This document shows, piece by piece, positions 50,467 through 62,288 of a DNA stretch of 64,000 nucleotides (within the stretch, counting starts at the first letter, position 1; the number at the start of each line of letters is the position of its first letter). The notes below the pieces were generated by a model that saw nothing but the letters and a program-made list of their open reading frames with translations, searched no databases and was not told where the DNA came from. Origin of the DNA: CAWBRY01 sp963791295 (lineage in GTDB: Bacteria; Bacteroidota; Bacteroidia; Chitinophagales; Chitinophagaceae); contig CAWBRY010000001.1 in the NCBI GenBank assembly GCA_963791295.1, positions 930,001 to 994,000 on the forward strand, given 5' to 3'. The position numbers and the translations under genes were made by a program.

Positions 50467-50640
50467 TAATCTGTTTGGATATCTGGTTTAGTGGAATAGT
50501 CGATCGGATTTGTGGATAATTACGACGAAGGTGGTCTACATACCGGATGCGACGCTATTTTGTATTTTCAGACGATTGCTTGCCATTTGACCAGGAGTGA
50601 ACCTGGACTATTTTCATTATTAAAACAAAAACAACGATTC

Positions 50641-53600
50641 ATGGCGGACAACCAGGGTTTATACGATCCTTCATTTGAACATGATTCCTGCGGTATTGGC
50701 TTTGTTGCCAATATCAAAGGACATAAGTCTCACCAGTACATCGACGATGCACTGACCATCCTGGAAAACATGGAGCACCGCGGCGCCTGCGGTTGTGAAA
50801 GCAATACCGGTGATGGTGCAGGCATCATGCTTCAGACCCCGCACGAATTTTTCTTTGATGAATGCATAAAGCTGGGTGTACACCTTCCTTCTTTTGGCAA
50901 ATATGGCGTAGGCGTGCTTTTCTTTCCAAGAGAGATCCGCTTGCGGGAAGAATGCCGCGATATCTTTAACCGGACTGCTGAAAAACTTGGGATTGGAAAT
51001 ACTGGCTTATCGCAAAGTGCCTGTAAATCCCGATGGAATTGGTCTCACTGCATTGTCCGTGGAACCGGAAATCGAACAGGTTTTCATCGCCTGTCCCGAT
51101 CATGTTAATAACGCAGACGATTTTGAAAGAAAATTATTTGTGCTGCGCAATTATGCAACGCACACCATTAATAATACGGTAAGAAAAGATGCGATCGGTT
51201 TTTATATCGCTTCGCTCAGTTATAAAACGGTTGTTTATAAAGGTCAGTTGACAAGCCATCAGTTAAGGAGTTATTTTCCTGACCTCAGCAATAAAAGAGT
51301 GGTGAGTGCATTTGGACTTGATCCATTCCCGTTTTGCCACCAATACATTTCCTTCCTGGAAACTGGCGCAGCCTTTCCGCTATATCGCGCACAACGGTGA
51401 GATCAATACGCTCCAGGGAAATCTGAACTGGTTGAAGACAAGTGAAAAGGGATTTATTTCTCCTTATTTCAGCAAGGAAGAAATGGAAATGCTGTTGCCG
51501 ATCGTTACTGATGGCCAATCGGATTCTGCCTGCCTGGATAATATGATCGAATTGCTCACACTGACCGGCCGCTCACTTCCGCATGTAATGATGATGCTGA
51601 TACCGGAAGCATGGGATGGCAATAAGGAAATGGACCCCGTGAAAAAAGCATTTTATGAATTTCATGCTTCGATGATGGAACCCTGGGATGGACCGGCTTC
51701 CATTTCATTTACCGATGGAAAGATCATTGGCGCAACGCTCGACCGAAATGGGCTGCGGCCTTCAAGATATTGTGTGACCACCGATGACCGTGTGATCATG
51801 GCATCTGAAACAGGTGTGTTACCGATCGATCCCTGCAATGATCAAAGAAAAAGGAAGATTGCAGCCGGGAAAGATGTTCGTGGTGGATATGGAACAGGGA
51901 AGGATCATCAGCGATGAAGAATTGAAACAAAAGATCTGTTCCCAAAAACCTTATGCCGAATGGCTGAATAAATATAAGATCCGGTTGAATGAATTGCCTG
52001 AACCACGTGTGATGTTCACGCATCTCGAACATGACCAGGTATTCAAATATCAAAAAGCATTTGGTTATTCTACAGAAGATCTTGATACCATCATCGCACC
52101 AATGGCGTTGGATGGAAAAGAACCGGTTGGTTCGATGGGTACCGATACGCCGCTGGCAGTATTGAGTGATGAGCCCCAGCATCTGAGTACTTATTTCAAA
52201 CAATTATTTGCGCAGGTTACCAATCCGCCGATTGATCCCGATCCGGGAAAAGAATGGTGATGTCGCTGGCAACATTTGTTGGAAATAACGGAAATCTATT
52301 GGTGGAAGATGCAGCTTACCTGTCATACGCGTGGCATTGAAACATCCGGTGCTGACCAATCATGAACTGGAAAAGATCAGAAGTATCGATACCGGCATAT
52401 TCCAGGCAAAAACATTGCAATGTTATTTCCGGGCCGATGGAAAACCGGATTCGCTGAAAGCGGGACTGGACAGGCTTTGCCGCTATGCCGTCGATGCGGT
52501 GGAAGATGGTTTTGAAGTATTGATCCTGCAGGACAGGGCCATCGATTCCGATCATGCGCCCATACCTTCGTTGCTGGCAACTGCTGCAGTCCATCATCAC
52601 CTGATCCGGAAAGGATTGCGTGGGCAGGTGGGTATCGTGGTAGAAGCAGGTGATGTATGGGAAGTTCATCATTTTGCATGTCTCATTGGTTTTGGTGCAA
52701 CGGCCATCAATCCCTATCTCGCCTTTCTACTATCCGCGATATGAAAGAGACCGGCAAGCTTGCAAACTGACCTGAGTCGAAGATCAGCTGAAGAAGAATT
52801 ATATCAAAGCGGTGAATGATGGATTGATGAAAGTATTTTCCAAAATGGGAATCTCTACTCTTCAATCCTACCAGGGTGCACAGATATTTGAGATCATCGG
52901 ATTGAATAAAGATGTGGTCAATAAATATTTTACCGGAGCCACTTCGCGCATCGAAGGAATGGGGCTGGATGAAATTGCCAAGGAAGCACTGGCCAAACAT
53001 TTCTTTGCATTCAGTAAAAAAGATATTCCGGTCGACCGGCTTCCTGCGGGAGGAATATATCAATGGAAAAGAAAAGGTGAATTCCATTTATTCAATCCGC
53101 AGACCATTCATTTCCTGCAATATTCAACACAGCCGGAATGATTATGCATCATTCAAAAAATATTCAAAGCTGGTAAATGACCAGAGTGAAAAGGCGGCAA
53201 CACTTACGAAGCTTGTTTCAATTCAAACATAATCGGCCGTCCATTCCCATCGATGAAGTGGAACCGGCAGAAAATATTTATGAAAAGATTTGCTACAGGA
53301 GCGATGAGCTTTGGATCTATTTCCTGGGAGGCGCATACTACGCTGGCGATTGCCATGAACCGCATCGGTGCGAAAAGCAATACTGGTGAAGGTGGTGAAG
53401 ATGAAAGAAGATATGAACGACTTGCCGAATGGCGATTCCATGCGCAGTGCGATCAAGCAGGTTGCATCTGCAAGGTTTGGCGTAACGAGTCTATTATCTG
53501 ACGGAAGCCGATGAATTGCAGATAAAAATGGCGCAGGGAGCCAAACCCGGTGAAGGCGGACAATTACCCGGCCATAAAGTGGATGAATGGATCGGCAAGA

Positions 53601-55169
53601 CACGACATTCAACACCCGGTGTTGGGTTGATCTCTCCACCGCCGCATCATGATATTTATTCCATCGAAGATCTTGCGCAATTGATATTTGATCTGAAAAA
53701 TGCAAACCGCAAAGCAAGGATCAATGTGAAGCTGGTGTCGAAAGCAGGTGTAGGAACGATTGCTGCCGGGGTGGCAAAAGCAAAGGCAGATGTGATCTTG
53801 ATCTCAGGGCATGACGGTGGTACGGGCGCATCTCCGATATCATCTATCAAACATGCCGGGCTTCCCTGGGAATTGGGACTGGCAGAATCACATCAGACAT
53901 TGGTAAAAAATAAATTGCGCAGCCGGGTCGTATTGCAGGCCGATGGACAGATGAAGACCGGACGGGATATCGCTGTTGCTACCTTGCTGGGTGCAGAAGA
54001 ATGGGGCGTTGCAACAGCCGCATTGATCGTGGAAGGTTGCATCATGATGCGCAAATGCCATATGAATACCTGTCCGGTGGGTGTGGCGACACAGGATCCT
54101 GAATTAAGAAAACGATTTTCACGGAAATGCGGACCATGTAGTCAATTTCTTTCATTTTATCGTGCAGGAGTTGAGGGAGATCATGGCGGAATTGGGATTC
54201 AGGACCATCAATGAAATGGTGGGCCAGGTAGATTACCTGGAAATGAGAGAAAATATCATCCATTGGAAATATAACAAGCTGGACCTGTCGCCGGTGCTTA
54301 TACAAAGAACCTGCATCACCGTTATACGGGCTTATATCAAGCAGGAGGAGCAGGACCATGAACTGGAAAGTGTATTGGATTGGAAATTATTGGAGGCGGC
54401 GAAAGCCAGCTATCGAAAATAATGAAAAAGTAAGGGCATCGTTTCCATTAAGAAATACCGACCGAACGGCCGGCACGATACTGTCGAATGAGATCACCAA
54501 GAAATATCAAAGCTAGCGGCCTGCCTGATGATACGCATTCATTTCAATTTCAAAGGAACAGCCGGCCAAAGTTTTGGTGCATTCAATTGCAAAGGAATTA
54601 CTCTGGAATTGGAAGGAGATGCCAACGATTATTTCGGGAAAGGATTAAGTGGAGCGCGTCTGATCATTTACCCAAGCAAGCAAGCCAGTTTTGTTCCGGA
54701 AGAAAATATCATCATTGGTAATGTAGCCTTTTATGGTGCCACTTCCGGTGAAGCATTTATCAGAGGAAAGGCGGGGGAGAGGTTTGGCGTTCGCAATTCA
54801 GGCGCAAACATAGTGGTGGAAGGAGTTGGGGACCATGGATGTGAGTACATGACGGGTGGAAATATTATCATCCTGGGAGCCACCGGAAGAAATTTTGCTG
54901 CGGGCATGAGCGGTGGGATCGCTTATGTATACGATGTGAATGGTCAATTTGGAGAAATTGCAACCAGGAGATGGTGGAATTGGATCCGTTATCTGACGAT
55001 GATGCGCACCTGCTACGCGTAGATGATCAGCAAGCATTATGAATATACCGGAAGCACGGTAGCCAAATTTGTGTTGGAAGATTTCGACAATCAGTTAAAG
55101 AATTTCGTAAAAGTATTTCCGACAGATTATAAGAAAGCACTGAAAGCAAATGAAGAAAGGTGGAGTTAA
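50641..55169 (+). CDS. gltB: Glutamate synthase, large subunit (heavily frameshifted)
   Basis: About 1509 codons, full family length. MADNQGLYDPSFEHDSCGIGF places the nucleophile Cys at residue 17 after a 16-residue propeptide, so this is a class II glutamine amidotransferase (HRGACGCESNTGDGAG follows). Next come the central domain and the FMN-binding synthase domain (VKLVSKAGVGTIAAGVAKAKADVILISGHDGGTGASP). The [3Fe-4S] cysteines lie in CIMMRKCHMNTCPVGVATQDPELR. The C-terminal beta-helix domain reads GDANDYFGKGLSGARLIIYP. It transfers the glutamine amide to 2-oxoglutarate, making two glutamates. About ten frame changes are present. A short upstream extension to 50512 lacks family sequence and is not used. 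gltD follows. Confidence 0.94.
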
Positions 55170-55244
55170 GAAATGCAAACGATGCGCGATCAAGAATCCA
55201 ACTACAGAGAATAACAAGGAAATTAATAACAACGATCAGAGAAT

Positions 55245-56773
55245 ATGGGTAAACCAACAGGATTTTATAGAATTTACGAGGGAATGCCAGGCAAATTGTC
55301 GGTGGAAGACAGGGTGCAGCCATTACAATGAATTCATTGAACGGTTCACCGATGAAAAATTGAACCAGCAAGCGGCGCGTTGCATGAATTGCGGCGTTCC
55401 TTTTTGTCATAGTGGTTGTCCATTGGGAAATGTGATTCCGGAATTCAATGATGCAGTCTATCAAAAGAACTGGAAGGAAGCCTATGAGATCCTGGCGTCC
55501 ACCAATAATTTTCCTGAATTCACCGGCAGGATCTGTCCTGCTCCTTGCGAGACTGCCTGTGTATTGGGCATTAACCAACCACCGGTAGCCATTGAAGAAA
55601 TAGAAAAGCATATCATTGAGATTGCTTTTGAAAAAGGATTTGTGAAAGCGCATAAACCCAATATTACGACTCGGGAAAAAGGTGGCAGTGATGGGTTCGG
55701 GTCCGGCGGGGATGGCTGCGGCGGCGCAACTCAATCATGGCCGGTCATTCGGTAACGGTATTTGAAAGGGATGATGCACCCGGTGGCTTATTACGGTATG
55801 GCATACCCGATTTCAAATTGGAGAAATGGGTGGTGGACAGAAGGATCAAGTTAATGGAAGAAGAGGGAATTATTTTTAAGTGCAATGCGAATGTGGGGGT
55901 CAATGTCAGCGTGAACAACGCTGCTCCGCGAGTTTCATGCGATGGTACTGGCGGGCGGATCGACCGTACCCAGAGACCTGAACATTGCCGGGAAGGGAAT
56001 TGAACGGGATGCATTTTGCCATGGATTTTCTAAAACAGAAGTAATAAGCGGATTGCCGGAAAAGATCCGTTGGACAATCAGGGATTTGAAAGCAATATGG
56101 TTGGCAGAAGAGATCACTGCTCACGGGCAAGAATGTCGTCGTGATCGGAGGAGGTGATACGGGAAGCGACTGCGTTGGAACTTCTAACCGGCAGGGTGCC
56201 AGATCGGTAACACAATTTGAGTTATTGCCGAAACCCCCTGAAGACGAACGCCTTACATGCCATGGCCCTCTTATCCGATGGTGTTGAAGACAAGTTCTTC
56301 TCATGAAGAAGGAGTTCGGAGCGGCATTGGGCGATATCGACCAAAGGAAATGATTGGAGATGAAAAGGGAAATCTGAAAGCCTTGAAGATCGTTGAATCT
56401 GGAATGGAAGCTGGCCGAAGATGGAAGGCCGGCGCATTTTGCTGAAGTCGCAGGTAACAGAACGGGAAATTCCCTGCGGACTGGTATTATTTGCCATGGG
56501 ATTTATAAATCCGCAAAAAGAGGGCTTGCTGGAAGAATTGGCGATTGAATTGGATGAAAGGGGAAATGTAAGAGCTTCGGAAAAATCATATCAAACCAAT
56601 ATTCAAAAAATATTTACTGCGGGTGATATGCGAAGGGGACAGTCGTTGGTAGTTTGGGCGATAAGTGAAGGGACGCGAATGCGCGCGCAAGGTGGATGAG
56701 TTCCTGATGGGCAAGTCTGTTACTGGAGACCAAGAATTCTTCGGTAATTTCAGTTCCGGGTCTGATTTTCTAA
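55245..56773 (+). CDS. gltD: Glutamate synthase, small subunit (frameshifted)
   Basis: About 509 codons. MGKPTGF at 55245 leads to RCMNCGVPFCHSGCPLGNVIPEFNDAVY and GRICPAPCETACVLGINQPPVAIEEIE, the two 4Fe-4S cysteine clusters. The FAD loop (VMGSGPAGMAAAAQL, in a shifted frame), SVTVFERDDAPGGLLRYGIPDFKLEK, VVVIGGGDTGSDC (NADPH loop, shifted) and IFTAGDMRRGQSLVVWAI are visible. It feeds electrons from NADPH to GltB. At least six indels are present. The stop is the TAA at 56773 after VPGLIF. Confidence 0.92.
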
Positions 56774-57349
56774 GGATATCTACCTAAACGGATTTTTTCT
56801 TCGACGATCTGCTTGATTTCAGTTTATTTCTTATTGAAACAACCATCCAATTCTCCGCGGTTAAACCGCAGGAACGTGCAACCATTCTGCAATTCGCGCA
56901 TCTTTAGGGAATTTACGATCATAATATGTTGACACTTACACTCTTAAATATAATAATTGTAATAAGTTATCGTTTTCTAAAAACGAATATCATCAGAATG
57001 GCCGATAAAGATGATTTTAGTGTGCTAAGATTTTTGGATTTGGCTGCGGTCTGAGAAAGATCAGAGATAACGTAGCGTGAGGATGCAGATGGGTATAAGT
57101 AATGACAACATTGAGGATAAAATTGCAATCAATTGATTATAAACGTCAAAGGAGGAAATTAGATGGATATAGTAGATCTACTAGACTAGAATTTACCGTG
57201 AATTTGTTATAGTTCTTTTACTTTTTTAGCTATATTCACACATCCTTCCTTATATCCTTAGTAAAGCTGCTATATTACTAACGGAATTTGGCTTATATAA
57301 TCAATAGTTTGTAGCGTATAATTTTTCAGGGTTTTGTTAATTGGTACTT
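56774..57349. other. Intergenic gap with two palindromes, no gene seen
   Basis: This 576-base AT-rich gap separates gltD from the polysaccharide locus. No open frame of real-gene quality and no tRNA-like fold was found. Two palindromes stand out: GCGGTTAAACCGC at 56857-56869, and TAGTAGATCTACTA at 57170-57183. Either could be an operator or a weak hairpin. The region probably holds the promoter of the wza operon, but no clear TAnnTTTG box with a -33 partner was found. Confidence 0.5.
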
Positions 57350-58141
57350 ATGAATGTAATGAAAATTAAAGGGGTAGTTATATCCTTGTTGGCTTTATCC
57401 ATGATGATCACTGACTGGTGCGTGAATACGAGAAATGCAACATAGTTTTAAGATATCACTGATAAAAGTACGTTCTTTAAATACTCCTGTTCCGGAATCA
57501 TATCATTCAAAAGAATGATCTTTTGAGTATTACTGTAAGCAGCTTAAATCCTGAAGCCTCTGCGGTATTTAATTCACCCAATGTTGCGGGTCCAAGTGTC
57601 AGGAACGAACGTCGTTATCCGGTTATCTGGTGAGCGTAGATGGAAATATTCAATTCCCGATTTTGGGGAATATTAAAGCGGCTGGGTTGACAAAAGAACA
57701 ATTGAAGGAAAGTATTAATAATAAATTATTGGAGCGGAAATTGTTGATCGATCCGATCGTGAGTGTTCGGTTTTTGAATTTCCGGGTAACTGTTCTTGGG
57801 TGAAGTTAGACATCCCGCTCGTAGTGAATGTTCCCAATGAAAAGATCTCATTGCTGGAAGCAATGGGTTTGGCCGGTGATTTGACCGATTTATGCAAGAA
57901 GAGATAATGTACTTGATCATACGGGAAGAGAACGGCGATAAAACATCAAGAGATTGAATCTAACTTCAGCTGAACTATTATCATCTCCATATTATTATCT
58001 AAAATCCAATGATATCATTTACGTTGAACCGAACAAATCAAGGATTGCGCAATCAGGCAGGAGCCAGCAATGGATCCCGGTGGTATTAAGCGGCTTTCCT
58101 TGGTTGTTATCGTCGTTGACCGAGTTTTGAATGAGAAATAA
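57350..58141 (+). CDS. Polysaccharide export outer-membrane protein, Wza-like (frameshifted)
   Basis: About 263 codons. MNVMKIKGVVISLLALSMMIT starts a signal peptide with a Cys at about residue 25 that may be lipidated. YLVSVDGNIQFPILGNIKAAGLTKEQLKESINNKLLERKLLIDPIVSVRFLNFRVTVLG (partly shifted) is the Poly_export (PF02563-type) domain, followed by a SLBB-like part (PNEKISLLEAMGLAGDLT). DIIYVEPNKSRIAQSGRSQQWIPVV closes it. Wza-type proteins form the outer-membrane exit channel for polysaccharides. Several breaks, at about 57420, 57480, 57610, 57800, 57895 and 58105. The kinase gene follows after 12 bases. Confidence 0.82.
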
Positions 58142-58153
58142 TCTGGATTGAAG

Positions 58154-60511
58154 ATGAATCAAGATGAAGACAATTGAAGGGCCAGCAGGAGAACCTGGAA
58201 CCAGCAATGCAATATCATTAGGCGGATATGGTTCAAGTATTCTCCTTATTGGCTCTTGTTTTTTATATTGATCCTGCTGGCTGTTGGCGGGGCATGGTGG
58301 ATGTTGCGTAACCGCGTTCCCGTGTACCAGTCCAAAGCTGCGATTTTGATAAAGGATGAGAAGAAAAGGATTGGACGATGCAAAGATGATCGAATCAATG
58401 AATCAACTTTCCACGAAAAAAATTATTGAAAACGAAACAGAAGTGCTTCATTCCAGGTCACTGATGAGTGAAGTAGTAAGAAACCTCTGCATTTGTATGC
58501 GCCGTTTTTGAAAAGGTAATGGCAAAATCCGTATCGGCTTATGCTACGTCTCCAATCGTCGATTGAAGCAAGGAATCTGGATTCCATGGGACAGGCGGAA
58601 AAAGTTCATTTCACGTTTCGATAAGGTCAAAGAATAAAGTAATCATTAAATGATCAGTCATTTCCATTAAATGACATGGGTCAATACTAAATATGGAGCC
58701 TTGAGATTCTTACACAACACGAGCGACGTGCACGCCGGCAAGAGCCATTGTATTTTTCCCTGATCGATCCTAAATCGGTCACAGAAGACTCATATCGAGC
58801 CTGGAGATATCAGCCTGCCAGCAGACTGTCATCTGTGATCAACCTCAGCATTAACAGATGAAATTACCAAAGAGATCGGAAGATATCCTCAATGGTCTGT
58901 TAGTGGCCTATAACGGGGCTGCCGTTAAAGACAAGAGCAATCTTGCTGCGAATACATTGAAATTCCTCGATGAACGTCTAGATAGTGTTAGCGGGACCTG
59001 AATGCTATTGAAAGCAAGATGCAGAAATATAAATCCAGCCAGGACGCCACTGATATCAGCTCCCAGGGCCAATTATTCCTGCAGAACGTGAGCGCCAACG
59101 ACCAAAAACTGGGCGATGTGAGTATGCAAATAGCAGTACTTAACCAGGTTGAAGATTATGTAAAGTCGAAAGAAAATACAGCTGGCATCGTTCCATCGAC
59201 AGTAGGTGTTGATGATCCGATGTTATCATCAACTGTTGACTAAGTTATATGAATCCGAACTGCAGTATGAAAAGTTGAAAAAAACGACAGCGGAAAATCA
59301 CCCTCTGGTCTCGTTTCTGCTGTCCGACCAGATCAATAAGATCAAACCGAGCATCCTGGAAAATATCAATAACCAGAAAAAGAACCTCGAAGCAAGCAAA
59401 CAAAATCTTTATAGTACCAACGGACAGTATTCATCCCAACTTCAGACCATTCCTCAAAAGGAAAGGGACCTGGTGGAGATCAGCCGTGAACAAAACATCA
59501 AGAGCGGTATCTACAATTACTTCTTGCAAAAAAAGGAGGAGACTGCACTTTCGAATATATCGGTGGTTGCGGATAGCCGCGTAATCGATAAGGCAGAATC
59601 ATTTGGTCCCGTCAATATGGACAAGAAGAAGATCTATCTTGTTGCCGTGGTGCTTGCGATCGGATTGGGCATTGGGATCATATCACTCAATGAATTGATC
59701 AACCGCACCGATTTTATATCGCCACGAAATCGAGTCTCGCACGGGCAGCCCGATCATCGGGGAAATTGTTCACGAGAAATCAAAAACTCCCTTGGTGATT
59801 GGCGAAGGATAAGAGGACTTTCATCGCAGAGCAGTTCCGGAAGTTGAGGACCTCTCTCGCATATATTGGTATTCATGGCGAAAGAAAAAAATTGCTGGTT
59901 ACGTCTACAGTTCCAGGAGATGGAAAAAGTTTTGTAGTAGCCAACCTCGGGCATTAGCCTGGCGATGGCAGGGAATAGAGTGGTGTTGCTTGAATTTGAC
60001 CTGAGCGATCCGACACTGAGTGATAAATTGAACGTGACCGTATTTAAAGGATTTCTGATTTTCTTGTTGGGAACGCGCGACCGGAAGAGATCGTTCAACA
60101 GACAGGGATCAATGAAAATCTTTACATCATCCCTGCCGGTAGTTTGTACCAGACAATCCTTCCGAATTGATCGCCAATGGCCGAGTCGAAGAATTGATGG
60201 AGTATCTGACGCCGGATTTTGATTATGTGATCGTGGATACGGCGCCGGTGGGGTTATTATCAGATGCCTATGTGCTTTCCAGCTATTGCGATAGCACATT
60301 ATATGTGATCAGGCACCGCCATACGCCTAAATTGTCGATCGAAAGAATGGATGAAAATAATGAGATCAACGAATTGAAGAATATGGGCATCGTGTTCAAT
60401 GATGTCCGGGCCAGAGGATTCGGAAAGAACGGATATGGTTACGGTTATGGTTATGGCTATATCCATAAAGAGAAAAAGGGAAAGAGGCAAGCGAAAGCGG
60501 CAAGAATGTAG
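58154..60511 (+). CDS. Polysaccharide co-polymerase / tyrosine autokinase, Wzc-like (frameshifted)
   Basis: About 785 codons. The first transmembrane segment is seen in a shifted frame near 58240-58310. The periplasmic part has long helices (KSSQDATDISSQGQLFLQNVSAND, ENHPLVSFLLSDQINKIKPSILENI). The second membrane helix is IYLVAVVLAIGLGIGIISL. The cytoplasmic BY-kinase domain has a Walker A loop PGDGKSFVVANL (shifted), Walker A' (VVLLEFDLSDPTLSDKL) and Walker B (YVIVDTAPVGLLSDAY). The tail carries five Tyr alternating with Gly (YGYGYGYGY at about 60439-60465), a likely autophosphorylation cluster. With Wza it controls chain length and export. About ten indels. Confidence 0.85.
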
Positions 60512-60713
60512 CGTAAGAGATATTTCATTGTACGACGTAAAAACTGCTTCGTACTATGGCACAGATTAAACGTTTAGGTACCCTTCAACAGTAAATAATC
60601 TTTGATCAGTGCACGAGTGTAACTGAGATGGGCGAAGCCGTGGATATCTTGTGAAAAAAGTCAAATATAAACAGATAAAGGGTAATCCAGTACTATGATA
60701 TAAAATTCAAGAA

Positions 60714-61262
60714 ATGAAAACGTATCAAAAATGAACTGAAAGTAAACATTGGTATGCCGTTTATACCCGGCCTCGATGGGAGAAAAAGGTTGCCGAAATT
60801 CTTACGCGTGGACACCATTGAGAACTATTGCCCACTGAATAAAGTATTGCGTCAATGGAGTGATCGGAAAAAATAGGTACATGAACCCATGTTTACTTCC
60901 TATGTATTTGTGCGAGTAGCCGAAACGGAGCACAATCTCCTCAAACAAACAGACGGTATCATTAATATGGTCTATTGGCTCGGTAAACCCGCAGTCATCC
61001 GCGATTCTGAAATCGACCTGATCAAGAAATTCCTGAATGAGTACACCAATGTGAAATTGGAAAGACCCCAATCAACCTGAATGATCGTGTGCGAGTTTTG
61101 GGCGGCCCTCTGATGGACCTTGAAGGCCAGGTAATGGTTCTGAAAAATAAGACCGTCAAAATACTGCTTCCTTCCCTGGGTTATATGATGCAGGCCGAAC
61201 TTGAAACTGAAAACGTAAAAGTGATCAATTCCAACGTTGCCCAGCACTATGAATCTGCCTAA
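60714..61262 (+). CDS. NusG/UpxY-like transcription antiterminator (frameshifted)
   Basis: About 183 codons. After an early frame change it reads HWYAVYTRPRWEKKVAEIL, the start of the NGN domain. MFTSYVFVRVAETEHNLLKQTDGIINMVYWLGKPAVIRDSEIDLIKKFL is the rest of that domain. The C-terminal KOW-like part is NLNDRVRVLGGPLMDLEGQVMVLKNKTVKILLPSLGYMMQAELETENVKVI. This is a specialised NusG paralogue like Bacteroides UpxY proteins, which allow RNA polymerase to read through long capsule operons. It lies inside the polysaccharide locus, upstream of wzm and wzt. Breaks near 60735, 60800, 60876 and 61070. Confidence 0.85.
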
Positions 61263-61317
61263 TGACCGGTATGCAGCGAAATAATACAACCTCTTATTAC
61301 AGATCATCGAATTAAAT

Positions 61318-61337
61318 TGCCGAAAGGCATTTTTTTA
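61318..61337 (+). terminator. Possible weak terminator in the gap before wzm
   Basis: TGCC-GAAA-GGCA, a 4-bp stem with a GNRA loop, is followed by a run of T (61330-61336). It is too short to be a strong terminator. Since an UpxY-like antiterminator gene ends 55 bases upstream, it might be a regulated weak stop. Confidence 0.3.
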
Positions 61338-61395
61338 TCTCCTGAAGAGTCGATTCATTTCTCTTACCTGACACATTAACATCGTATTTTAATTT

Positions 61396-62238
61396 ATGGC
61401 AGCGAGCTCAAGCGATAGCGAATTTGACCTGGTCATAGAAGCATCCAGATCGAGGAAAAAGTACTGGACTGATATATGGCGTTATCGTGAACTTTTTTTC
61501 TTCCTGGCCTGGCGTGATATCTTGGTTAGGTATAAACAAACTGTCATCGGCCTGGCGTGGAGCCTGATTCGCCCGTTTCTCACCATGCTGGTGTTTACGT
61601 TGATCTTCGGGCTAATGGCTAAGTTCCCGTCCGAAGGCGTCCCATATCCTATCCTTGTATATGCGGCTATGCTTCCCTGGCAGTTTTTCGCGACCTCATT
61701 TAGCGAGGCAAGTAACTCCCTGATCAGTAATGCGAACATGCTGACGAAGATCTATTTTCCCCGGGTAATCATTCCTGCCAGCACGGTCATTGTAAACTTT
61801 ATTGACTTCCTGATTTCCTTTTTGATCCTGGTAGGCCTGATGTTTTGGTTTCATTTCACTCCATCATGGACCATGATCACTCTGCCGCTATTTTTTATCT
61901 GGGCTCTGGCCATTGCTATGGGAGCTGGTTTTTATGTGGCCGCCGTCAATGTTAAATACCGTGATTTCAAACATATTGTGCCCTTTGTCATTCAGATAGG
62001 ATTGTACATATCTCCCGTTGGATTTACAAGCAATTTAGTGCCCGAAAAATGGAGATTGCTATATTCTATAAATCCAATGGTAGGCGTCATCGATGGGTTC
62101 AGATGGGCTATCATAGGTGAGAGCTACCATGTCTACATGCCAGGAATGTTTATGTCTTTGGGGATTACAACCCTGTTGGCATTCTTTGGAATCTGGTATT
62201 TTAGGAAAATGGAAAGGTCATTTGCAGACACAATTTAA
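61396..62238 (+). CDS. ABC-2 polysaccharide export permease, Wzm-like
   Basis: A 280-residue membrane protein. A cytoplasmic N-terminus (YWTDIWRYRELFFFLAWRDILVRYKQTVIGLAWSLIRP) is followed by about six transmembrane helices. The DILVRYKQTVIGLAW motif is the mark of the Wzm/TagG/RfbA family. The protein pairs with the next gene to export an undecaprenyl-linked polysaccharide, such as O-antigen, across the inner membrane. The frame is clean. It begins 133 bases after the antiterminator gene and ends 50 bases before the ATPase. Confidence 0.92.
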   Translation: MAASSSDSEFDLVIEASRSRKKYWTDIWRYRELFFFLAWRDILVRYKQTVIGLAWSLIRPFLTMLVFTLIFGLMAKFPSEGVPYPILVYAAMLPWQFFATSFSEASNSLISNANMLTKIYFPRVIIPASTVIVNFIDFLISFLILVGLMFWFHFTPSWTMITLPLFFIWALAIAMGAGFYVAAVNVKYRDFKHIVPFVIQIGLYISPVGFTSNLVPEKWRLLYSINPMVGVIDGFRWAIIGESYHVYMPGMFMSLGITTLLAFFGIWYFRKMERSFADTI

Positions 62239-62288
62239 TCGGGGGCGACTCTTCCCTCAATTTATCATCGTAATATAATAGTGTAAGG

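Noticed and set aside
50512..50640. Upstream extension of gltB
   Set aside because: The family N-terminus with the propeptide and Cys17 begins at 50641; the extension is not like any GltB leader.
60435..60470. Tandem hexamer repeat as a CRISPR or microsatellite element
   Set aside because: It is in frame inside the Wzc-like gene and encodes the Tyr-rich tail; there are no spacers.
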